Shown here: positions 17,101-21,116 of the stretch, piece after piece
Layout: every line of letters starts with the position of its first letter
Numbering within the stretch: the first letter of the stretch is position 1
NCBI GenBank assembly: GCA_021163905.1
Contig: JAGGTG010000020.1
Span: 1 to 21,116 of the forward strand
Source of the DNA: Candidatus Aerophobota bacterium
Lineage (GTDB): Bacteria > Aerophobota > Aerophobia > Aerophobales > B3-G15
DNA length: 21,116 bases
Direction: 5' to 3'
Program-made: the position numbers and the translations under genes
The notes under the pieces: model-generated
What the model was told of the DNA's origin: nothing
Databases searched by the model: none
The model's input: the letters and a program-made list of their open reading frames with translations, nothing else

Positions 17101-17351
17101 GTATAGCGAGGTTCAGCGAAACGATATTCCACAAACTCCAAACTCATCTTCTCGTTATAACTTTCAACAGGAAAAATATCCCTGAAAACAGCTTCTAATC
17201 CTGATAGTTTTCTCTTATCAGGTGGAACATCCCTTTGGAGAAACTCCTCATAGGATAACCTCTGCATCTCCAGTAGATCGGGAACTTCAATTAGGGGAGG
17301 ATACTTACAGAAATTTTTTATTTTATATCTTTGTAATGACGTTGGTGTCAT
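14130..17351 (-). CDS. rpoB: RNA polymerase beta subunit
   Basis: The beta subunit forms one pincer of RNA polymerase and half of the active centre. The product is 1073 residues, compact beside B. subtilis (about 1190) or E. coli (1342), without large lineage-specific inserts. Seen: YLGDIPLMNERGSFIINGAE (119-138), the rifampicin region SQYLDQTNPLSELTHKRRLS (392-411), YGRICPIETPEGQNIGLI, EGYNFEDAILISEKL, GDKMAGRHGNKGVIS, and C-terminal GGQRFGEMEVWALEGYGAAY. Residues equivalent to E. coli Q513, D516, H526 and S531 are Q393, D396, H406 and S411, the sensitive state. The ATG has GGAGGG ten bases upstream. It lies 19 bases after rplL and 41 bases before the rpoC TTG. Confidence 0.98.
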   Translation of the reverse strand: MTPTSLQRYKIKNFCKYPPLIEVPDLLEMQRLSYEEFLQRDVPPDKRKLSGLEAVFRDIFPVESYNEKMSLEFVEYRFAEPRYTAEKCEEEELTYAIPLYVKLRLNKKETGEVIEQEVYLGDIPLMNERGSFIINGAERIVVNQLQRAPGVFFEEDTIGSTGGQVLYRARIIPERGNWLDFELKDGLLYMRINRGRRLMATLFLRALGADPESVLDEIPHPDDRDILRRTFENDGAESSKDALLKIYQRLRPGRPPVFESVKEVFEKMFLDSRYYSLERIGRFQINQELGLSGNDDCVVLRLEDVIGVIRRLLQLNREMPEVKSLDHLAYRRVRRIGDLLSEQIRIGLTHLSRIVQQRMSIQDPETITPRSLINTRALRGAVESFFHTGRLSQYLDQTNPLSELTHKRRLSALGPGGLTRVQAKEEVRDVHYTHYGRICPIETPEGQNIGLITSLTTYARVNELGFLETPYRKVKDGKATKEIEYLTAREEDKYYIAGCDAIDKNGNFIKSPVIARYQGEIVAIPKEKVNYVDISPKQMVSVSTSLIPFLEHDDANRALMGSNMQRQAVPLENPEQPLVQTGMEAKVAEDSFMALRAKRDGEVTYVDANKIQIKHSKGVDVYYLTRFKRSNQRTCIDYRPIVKKGDKVKKGDFISDGPAISKGKLALGRNVLVAFVPWEGYNFEDAILISEKLVKEDVFTSIHIEEFQVEAKELRSGVEEITADIPNVDEVALKNLDEKGIVRIGAEVASGDILVGKVTPQVEVKLTPEERLLRSIFGEKAQKVKDNSLRVPHGIEGKVIKVKVFSRENGDDLPPDVRQRVKVYVAVRRKIGVGDKMAGRHGNKGVISKVLPEEDMPFLPDGTPVEIVLNPLGVPSRMNIGQIFELHLGWVAKQLNLIMVTPVFEGPKAEEIRKLLKDANLPTSGKITLYDGRTGEPFDHPIAVGYMYMMKLIHMAEEKLHVRSTGPYALITQQPLGGRSRQGGQRFGEMEVWALEGYGAAYTLQEMLTSKSDDLQARTRIHEKIIKGENTLETQTPESFKVLVKELQSLGLSLEFWKNGRKLSIKDMEREEE

Positions 17352-17370
17352 AAATTAAATACCCTCCAGA

Positions 17371-17805
17371 TTATTTTATCTCTACCTTTGCTCCCACAGC
17401 TTCTAATACTTCTTTTACCTTCTGAGCTTCCTCTTTACTAACCCCCTGTTTTATAGGCTTAGGAGCAGACTCCACCAGATCCTTTGCTTCCTTAAGTCCA
17501 AGAGAGGTTAACTTTCTGACCTCTTTAATAACCTGAATTTTCTTACTACCAATTTCAGCAAGAATTACATCAAATTCGGTTTTCTCCTCTTCTTTTGGTT
17601 TCTCCGCAGCAGGTGCAGCAGAAGCTACAGCAACCTGAGGAGCAGCTGCTTTTACCCCAAACCTCTCCTCCAGTTCTTTAACTAACTCGGATAGCTCAAG
17701 GATGTTCATTTCCTGAATTGCTTTAATAATAAGTTCCTTCTTGTCTTCTTTTTTTTCTTTAACTTCCTGTTTCTCTTTAACTTCCTGCTTGGGTGATGTT
17801 GCCAT
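17371..17805 (-). CDS. rplL: Large ribosomal subunit protein L7/L12 (bL12)
   Basis: L7/L12 dimers form the ribosomal stalk that recruits and activates EF-Tu, EF-G and IF2. From the internal ATG at 17805 the product is 144 residues. It has a charged N-terminal extension of about 20 residues, the dimerisation helix (KELIIKAIQEMNILELSELV), an Ala/Pro-rich hinge (VAVASAAPAAEKPKEEEK) and the C-terminal factor-binding domain (KIQVIKEVRKLTSLGLKEAK, then ending GAKVEIK). The start has AAAGGAGG at the ideal distance. Canonical L12 is 120-130 residues; the extension is unusual and contains an 18-bp tandem repeat. The same frame is open upstream through rplJ, so a fused form is also possible. Confidence 0.95.
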   Translation of the reverse strand: MATSPKQEVKEKQEVKEKKEDKKELIIKAIQEMNILELSELVKELEERFGVKAAAPQVAVASAAPAAEKPKEEEKTEFDVILAEIGSKKIQVIKEVRKLTSLGLKEAKDLVESAPKPIKQGVSKEEAQKVKEVLEAVGAKVEIK

Positions 17806-18333
17806 TGATATTCCTCCTTTCTTTTTCTCAGTTATAGAATTTAAAACAAGCATAAAATTTTGTAGTGGTGATATTAAAGCTCCCATAAACTGAATTAAAG
17901 GAGATTGAAACTGACTTAAAATTTGAGATATAAGAATATCTCTTCCAGGTAAATTAGCAAGAGAAAAAACTCTTTCAGGAGTAAGCACATCTCTTGCTAA
18001 AATCCCTCCCTTAATTTTCAAATTGGGATGTTCATCTACAAATTCTCTAAGTTTTTTTGCCGAATCAACAGGTTCCCTAAGAGCAAAAATAATTCCCGTA
18101 GGACCAACAAAAAATGGAATAATTTCTCTTAACTCAGCTTTTTCAGCTCCCCATCTGGCTAAAGTATTCTTAACAACCTTAAATATAGCACTACACTCTC
18201 TTAAATTCTTACGTAGCTGCATAAGTTCTGCTACCTTTAAACCTCTATAATCCACTACAAAAACAGCTTCACTGTTGATAAAATTGTCCTGAAGCCACTT
18301 TACTATCTTCTTTTTTTCCTCAAGTTTTATCAT
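17371..18333 (-). CDS. rplJ: Large ribosomal subunit protein L10 (uL10), reading in frame into L7/L12
   Basis: L10 anchors the stalk: its N-terminal domain binds 23S rRNA with L11 and its C-terminal helix carries L12 dimers. The L10 part is about 176 residues (18333 to 17806). It has AVFVVDYRGLKVAELMQLRK, KVVKNTLARWGAEKAELREI, FFVGPTGIIFALREP and a C-terminal helix ending in LVLNSITEKKK. No stop codon follows. The codons AAA GGA GGA ATA TCA, which form the rplL SD, are read as KGGIS and lead straight into the rplL ATG, giving 320 residues in all. In most bacteria rplJ ends before the rplL SD. Free L12 can still be made from the internal start. A single AAA-to-TAA difference would restore a normal L10 end, so a sequence error cannot be excluded. 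Confidence 0.93.
   Translation of the reverse strand: MIKLEEKKKIVKWLQDNFINSEAVFVVDYRGLKVAELMQLRKNLRECSAIFKVVKNTLARWGAEKAELREIIPFFVGPTGIIFALREPVDSAKKLREFVDEHPNLKIKGGILARDVLTPERVFSLANLPGRDILISQILSQFQSPLIQFMGALISPLQNFMLVLNSITEKKKGGISMATSPKQEVKEKQEVKEKKEDKKELIIKAIQEMNILELSELVKELEERFGVKAAAPQVAVASAAPAAEKPKEEEKTEFDVILAEIGSKKIQVIKEVRKLTSLGLKEAKDLVESAPKPIKQGVSKEEAQKVKEVLEAVGAKVEIK
17752..17787 (-). repeat. Two 18-bp tandem units in the rplL N-terminal extension
   Basis: The minus strand has CAGGAAGTTAAAGAGAAA directly followed by CAGGAAGTTAAAGAAAAA, which differ at one synonymous base. They encode QEVKEK twice. They account for much of the extra N-terminal length of L7/L12 relative to typical family members. 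Confidence 0.9.
17813..17820 (-). promoter_or_regulatory. Internal Shine-Dalgarno site for rplL, translated within the rplJ frame
   Basis: The minus strand reads AAAGGAGG, then AATATCA, then ATG (17805). This is an optimal SD and spacing. It lies in the open rplJ frame, where it is read as KGG. It supports independent translation of L7/L12 even though rplJ has no stop. Confidence 0.85.
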
Positions 18334-18527
18334 AACCTATCCCCCTTGCTGGCCTACTTGGTCTGCCTTGTCTATTTAGTCTTGTTGATGCATGAATGTG
18401 TTGAACCTCGAACTTTGAATAAATTTCAACCTGACCAGTTTACCTTTAAACTCGGCCCCATAGTAGCTATTTAGTCTTGTTGATGCATGAATATGTTGAA
18501 CCTCGAACTTTAAACTTTGAACAAATT
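18334..18527 (-). other. rplA-rplJ intergenic region, largest gap in the window
   Basis: This gap of about 194 bases is mostly filled by a tandem duplication (18372-18568). The unduplicated part next to rplJ (18334-18371) holds the AAGGGGG SD. In many bacteria this position carries the L10 leader bound by the L10-L12 complex, but I could not identify its kink-turn structure. Each copy has a small hairpin, TTGAA-loop-TTCAA, on the minus strand; the loop base differs while the stem is conserved. No convincing promoter or terminator is visible. Confidence 0.6.
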
Positions 18528-18568
18528 TCAACCTGACCAGTTTACCTTTAAACTCGGCCCCATAGTAG
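18372..18568. repeat. Diverged tandem duplication of the rplA 3' end and adjacent intergenic DNA
   Basis: Copy A is 18372-18466 (95 bp) and copy B is 18467-18568 (102 bp), directly abutting. They differ by two substitutions (G/A in GAATGTG, T/C in GAATAAAT) and one 7-bp indel that is itself a near-duplication of AACTTT. Copy B contains the last 41 bases of rplA including its stop. Copy A carries a second, non-functional version of the same 3' end, leaving an ATG-to-TGA mini-frame of 11 codons (MGPSLKVNWSG, 18426-18461) with no SD. Divergence between the copies argues against a simple assembly artefact. Confidence 0.93.
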
Positions 18569-19220
18569 AAGACAGATAAACACTTTTTATATATCTTCCT
18601 TTCACAGTAGAAGGTCTATCCTTTTCGACAGCTTTTAAAAGAGTTTGAAAATTCTCCAGAAGAGCATCTTCATCAAAAGAGATCTTTCCCAGCGGGGCAT
18701 GAATAACACCTGTAGCATCATTTCTATACTCTATTTTTCCGCTTTTAAGCTCTTTTACAACCTTTCCAGGATTATTGGTAACTGTACCTACCTTTGGTGA
18801 GGGCATCAATCCCTTAGGGCCAAGAATCCTACCCAGTTTGGCTACCGATCTCATCAACTGAGGAGTGGATATAACCGCATCAAAGTCAAGCCATCCCTTT
18901 TCTATCTTTTGAATAAGCTCTTCTCCTCCAACCCAGTCCGCACCTGCTTTTTTAGCCTCTTCAGCCTCATCACCTGTTGCAAATACTAAGACTTTAACCT
19001 TTCTTCCCAGACCTCGAGGCAAGATCACCGTTCCTCTAACCCTTTCTCCCTTTTCTCTTGGCTTTATATTTAAAGCAACCGCAACTTCAACCGTTTCTTC
19101 AAAACTTCGATTTAATACTTTTGCTGTCTCTTTAATAACTTTTATTGCTTCCTGAGGGGTATATTGTTTCTTTTCTATCTTTTTTTGCGCTTCCAGATAC
19201 TTTTTCCCTCTTTTAGACAT
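18528..19220 (-). CDS. rplA: Large ribosomal subunit protein L1 (uL1)
   Basis: L1 forms the mobile stalk that handles deacylated tRNA at the E site, and in E. coli represses the rplKA mRNA. The 230-residue product starts MSKRGKKYLEAQKKIEKKQY. It has the domain I motif ETVEVAVALNIKPREKGERV, the domain II core with LGRILGPKGLMPSPKVGTVT (about 131-150), and a C-terminal ending YLSSTMGPSLKVN. Length is typical (about 230). It starts four bases after the rplK stop. Its last 41 bases are part of a tandem duplication that continues into the gap before rplJ. Confidence 0.98.
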   Translation of the reverse strand: MSKRGKKYLEAQKKIEKKQYTPQEAIKVIKETAKVLNRSFEETVEVAVALNIKPREKGERVRGTVILPRGLGRKVKVLVFATGDEAEEAKKAGADWVGGEELIQKIEKGWLDFDAVISTPQLMRSVAKLGRILGPKGLMPSPKVGTVTNNPGKVVKELKSGKIEYRNDATGVIHAPLGKISFDEDALLENFQTLLKAVEKDRPSTVKGRYIKSVYLSSTMGPSLKVNWSG

Positions 19221-19223
19221 TGT

Positions 19224-19655
19224 CTACTCCTCTACAATCTCTAATCCCATATTTCTGGCTGTACCTTCTATAATTCTCATGGCAGCTTCAATATCATAGG
19301 CATTTAAATCTTTAAGTTTAATTTTTGCTATTTCCTCAATATCCTTCCGCCTGACCTTACCAACCTTTTTTCTATTGGGCTCCCCAGAACCTTTCTCTAT
19401 CCCTGCTGCTTTTTTGAGTAGAGAAGATGCAGGAGGAGTCTTAAGTTCAAATGTAAAAGATCGATCCTTATATACAGTAATTAATACCGGAATAATAATA
19501 TCTCCCTGATTTTTTGTCCGCTCATTAAACATCTTACAAAAATCCATAATATTAACACCATGCTGTCCCAGTGCTGGCCCTACTGGAGGAGCAGGATTAG
19601 CCTTACCCGCTGGTATTTGAAGTTTAATCTGGGCTACTACGGGTTTTTTAGCCAT
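19224..19655 (-). CDS. rplK: Large ribosomal subunit protein L11 (uL11)
   Basis: L11 binds the 23S GTPase-associated region at the stalk base, contacts EF-G and is needed for RelA activation; it is a thiostrepton target site. The 143-residue product has the N-terminal domain QIKLQIPAGKANPAPPVGPA with the proline-rich switch (about 9-28), LGQHGVNIMDFCKMFNERTK, and the C-terminal RNA-binding domain with the ending GTARNMGLEIVEE. Length is typical (140-144). It overlaps the nusG stop by one base (TAATG). Confidence 0.98.
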   Translation of the reverse strand: MAKKPVVAQIKLQIPAGKANPAPPVGPALGQHGVNIMDFCKMFNERTKNQGDIIIPVLITVYKDRSFTFELKTPPASSLLKKAAGIEKGSGEPNRKKVGKVRRKDIEEIAKIKLKDLNAYDIEAAMRIIEGTARNMGLEIVEE

Positions 19656-20185
19656 TATAGTTTCTCCACATTAACGTATTCTAACTCTACAGGGGTCTCT
19701 CTTCCAAAAATTGAGACCAGAACCTTGAGTCTTTGTTGCTGGGGATTAATCTCAATTATCTCACCCTGAAAGTTGGCAAAAGGCCCCTGGGTAATTCTAA
19801 CGGTTTCTCCTATCTCAAATACTATTCCTGGTTTTGGTTTTTTCTCTAAAAGGCCCATCCGGTACTCTATATTGTCCACCTCTTTTTTATCAAGTGGGAT
19901 AGGCTTACTTCTCGGACCAACAAATCCGGTAACTCCAGGAGTATTGCTGATAACATATCTCGTTTGATCGTCAAGTTCAGCTTCTATCAGAATATATCCC
20001 GGAAAAAACTTTCTCTTGTATATCTTCCTCTTACCGTTTCTTACCTCAGCGATCTTCTCCTTGGGAATTAAAATACGGGATATTTTATCCTTTATTCCAA
20101 AAGACTCTATCCTCTGTTCCAGGTTAGCCTTTACCCTATCCTCTTGTCCAGCATAGGTATGGATTGCATACCACCTTTTACCCAT
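19655..20185 (-). CDS. nusG: Transcription elongation and termination factor NusG
   Basis: NusG binds the RNA polymerase clamp with its N-terminal domain and Rho or S10 with its C-terminal KOW domain, coupling transcription to translation or termination. The 176-residue product has WYAIHTYAGQEDRVKANLEQ at residues 5-24 and RKIYKRKFFPGYILIEAEL in the NGN domain. The KOW domain has GETVRITQGPFANFQGEIIE near residues 126-145, then VLVSIFGRETPVELEYVNVE. There is no insert between the domains, unlike some thermophile homologues. It starts two bases after secE and overlaps rplK by one base. Confidence 0.98.
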   Translation of the reverse strand: MGKRWYAIHTYAGQEDRVKANLEQRIESFGIKDKISRILIPKEKIAEVRNGKRKIYKRKFFPGYILIEAELDDQTRYVISNTPGVTGFVGPRSKPIPLDKKEVDNIEYRMGLLEKKPKPGIVFEIGETVRITQGPFANFQGEIIEINPQQQRLKVLVSIFGRETPVELEYVNVEKL

Positions 20186-20187
20186 TT

Positions 20188-20382
20188 TTATCCCAGAAGG
20201 AGTTTTAAAATTTGTATGAAAAATATGTCTATCCCTCCAATAATAATGGCAAAAATAATTATAGCTACAATTACAATTGCTGTAGATCTTATAATTTCAG
20301 CTCTTGATGGCCATGTTATCTTTTTTGCCTCTAACTTTACCGAGCGGAGAAAACTACCTATTTTATTAGTTCTGTTAGCCAT
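20188..20382 (-). CDS. secE: Preprotein translocase subunit SecE
   Basis: SecE clamps SecY in the Sec channel of the cytoplasmic membrane. The 64-residue product is the short single-span bacterial type. It has an amphipathic segment with the signature LEAKKITWPSRAEIIRST (about 17-34), then a hydrophobic membrane span (IVIVAIIIFAIIIGGIDIFF, about 37-56). An AAGGTGAGG precedes the ATG. It is adjacent to nusG in the conserved order; tRNA-Trp lies 59 bases upstream. Confidence 0.97.
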   Translation of the reverse strand: MANRTNKIGSFLRSVKLEAKKITWPSRAEIIRSTAIVIVAIIIFAIIIGGIDIFFIQILKLLLG

Positions 20383-20441
20383 TTACCTCACCTTGTAATT
20401 TTAACAATCTCCCTCCCCTTGAGAAAATTAATAGCAACCAC

Positions 20442-20518
20442 TGGCAGGCCCGGCAGGACTCGAACCCGCAACCGCCGGATTTGGAATCCGGTGCTCTAAC
20501 CAATTGAGCTACGGACCT
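20442..20518 (-). tRNA. trnW: tRNA-Trp (anticodon CCA), 3' CCA encoded
   Basis: Read on the minus strand, the acceptor AGGTCCG pairs with CGGGCCT (one G-T). The D arm is GCTC/GAGC with an AATTGGTTA loop. The anticodon arm is CCGGA/TCCGG around TTCCAAA, anticodon CCA. The variable loop is CGGTT and the T arm GCGGG/CCTGC around TTCGAGT. Discriminator G73 and the A1-U72 pair are typical of bacterial tRNA-Trp. The body is 20445-20518 and the encoded CCA is 20442-20444. Its first two bases are also the last two bases of the rpmG stop codon. Confidence 0.97.
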
Positions 20519-20657
20519 ACTTCTCTTTATGGAGGGTATGTTTATGGCAAAATTTACAGTACTTCTTGAGAGCTAAAGAAGAGGTCTTTTTACTTCGTGT
20601 AGTAGTATAGTTCCTTGCCTTACACTCACTACATACAAGGGTTACTATTTGAGCCAA
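20517..20657 (-). CDS. rpmG: Large ribosomal subunit protein L33 (bL33), four-cysteine form, TTG start
   Basis: L33 lies near the E site of the 50S subunit. Translation from TTG 20657 gives 46 residues: LAQIVTLVCSECKARNYTTT (first residue read as Met), then RSKKTSSLALKKYCKFCHKH and TLHKEK. CSEC and CKFC form the zinc-binding version. The SD is AAGAGG at 20666-20671, eight bases before the TTG; a stop lies upstream in frame, so no other start is available. The TAG stop occupies 20517-20519, and its A and G are nucleotides 1 and 2 of mature tRNA-Trp. Length is slightly short for the family (49-55). Confidence 0.94.
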   Translation of the reverse strand: MAQIVTLVCSECKARNYTTTRSKKTSSLALKKYCKFCHKHTLHKEK

Positions 20658-20669
20658 TTGGAGGTCCTC

Positions 20670-21116
20670 TTATTCTATGATCTTAGTTACTACACCTGCA
20701 CCTACGGTACGTCCTCCCTCACGAATAGCAAATCTTAAACCCTCTTCCATTGCAATAGGAGTAATAAGCTTCACGGTTAATTTAACATTATCACCAGGCA
20801 TAACCATTTCCACTCCTTCCGGAAGAGAGATATCCCCGGTAACATCGGTGGTTCTGAAATAAAACTGAGGTCTGTATCCTTCAAAAAATGGGGTATGCCG
20901 CCCTCCTTCCTCCTTGGTTAAAACATACACCGATCCTTCAAACTTAGTATGAGGTGTAATAGAACCAGGAGCTGCTAAAACCTGTCCTCTACTAACTTCA
21001 CTTTTCTCTATTCCACGAAGTAGCACGCCAATATTATCACCTGCCTGGGCCTCATCCAGTGTCTTCCTGAACATCTCCACACCGGTAGCTACGGTTTTCT
21101 TTATTTCTTTTGACAT
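20670..21116 (-). CDS. tuf: Translation elongation factor Tu (EF-Tu), C-terminal part, cut by the window edge
   Basis: EF-Tu carries aminoacyl-tRNA to the A site. The 148 visible residues are the end of domain II and domain III: KKTVATGVEMFRKTLDEAQA, GDNIGVLLRG, GRHTPFFEGYRPQFYFRTTD and the C-terminus LRFAIREGGRTVGAGVVTKI. The methionine at the edge is internal, because full EF-Tu is about 400 residues and the GTPase domain lies beyond 21116. The stop is 12 bases before the rpmG TTG. Placement next to rpmG, tRNA-Trp and secE matches the tufB position in other bacteria; no tuf is found after fusA. Confidence 0.97.
   Translation of the reverse strand: MSKEIKKTVATGVEMFRKTLDEAQAGDNIGVLLRGIEKSEVSRGQVLAAPGSITPHTKFEGSVYVLTKEEGGRHTPFFEGYRPQFYFRTTDVTGDISLPEGVEMVMPGDNVKLTVKLITPIAMEEGLRFAIREGGRTVGAGVVTKIIE

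Noticed and set aside
18426..18461. Eleven-codon mini-gene in repeat copy A as a leader peptide
   Set aside because: It is a duplicate of the rplA 3' end, lacks an SD and has no attenuator-like structure that I can see.
18334..18527. Promoter for rplJL-rpoBC in the gap after rplA
   Set aside because: TTGAAA occurs in each repeat copy, but I found no -10 element at proper spacing, so I do not call a promoter.

Overview
The window is one continuous, co-oriented block of translation and transcription genes, all on the minus strand. In transcription order (high to low coordinate) it runs: tuf (3' part only), rpmG, tRNA-Trp(CCA), secE, nusG, rplK, rplA, rplJ, rplL, rpoB, rpoC, rpsL, rpsG, fusA, rpsJ, rplC, rplD, rplW, rplB, rpsS, rplV, rpsC, rplP, rpmC, rpsQ, rplN, rplX, rplE, rpsN/rpsZ, rpsH, rplF. 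These are the secE-nusG-L11 cluster, the rplJL-rpoBC (beta) cluster, the str cluster, the S10 cluster and the first half of the spc cluster, joined end to end. The spc cluster should continue past position 1. The plus strand shows only antisense shadows. No gene-free stretch exceeds 300 bases; the longest is about 194 bases between rplA and rplJ. I see no CRISPR, insertion sequence or phage gene.

The organism is a low-GC bacterium. It has the four-cysteine forms of S14 and L33, a cysteine-rich L24, an RpoC of about 1194 residues with no insert after the trigger loop, and a compact RpoB of 1073 residues. Messages are purine-rich, Shine-Dalgarno (SD) sites are strong and TTG starts are frequent (rpmG, rpoC, rpsC, rpsQ). 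This fits a deep-branching, perhaps thermophilic or anaerobic, poorly sampled lineage, but I cannot place it in a phylum from this window. tuf lies upstream of rpmG, and the usual str-operon tuf between fusA and rpsJ is absent.

Functionally the block supplies large-subunit proteins (L1-L6, L7/L12, L10, L11, L14, L16, L22-L24, L29, L33) and small-subunit proteins (S3, S7, S8, S10, S12, S14, S17, S19). It also encodes elongation factors EF-Tu and EF-G, the beta and beta' RNA polymerase subunits, the elongation factor NusG, the translocon subunit SecE and one tRNA. Many junctions are ATGA, TTGA or TAATG overlaps, so translational coupling is probably extensive.

Most genes are ordinary; the exceptions sit mainly between rplA and rpoC. 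(1) rpoC is frameshifted by a perfect 8-bp tandem duplication just after the catalytic NADFDGD motif. (2) rplJ has no stop codon and reads in frame through the rplL SD into rplL, giving an L10-L7/L12 fusion frame of 320 residues. (3) The rplA 3' end plus intergenic DNA is present as two diverged tandem copies of 95 and 102 bp. (4) The rpmG stop codon shares two bases with the 5' end of mature tRNA-Trp. (5) The RpoC F-loop region carries about 37 extra residues, and the start of the bridge helix differs from the usual bacterial sequence. I found no unknown multi-gene system.
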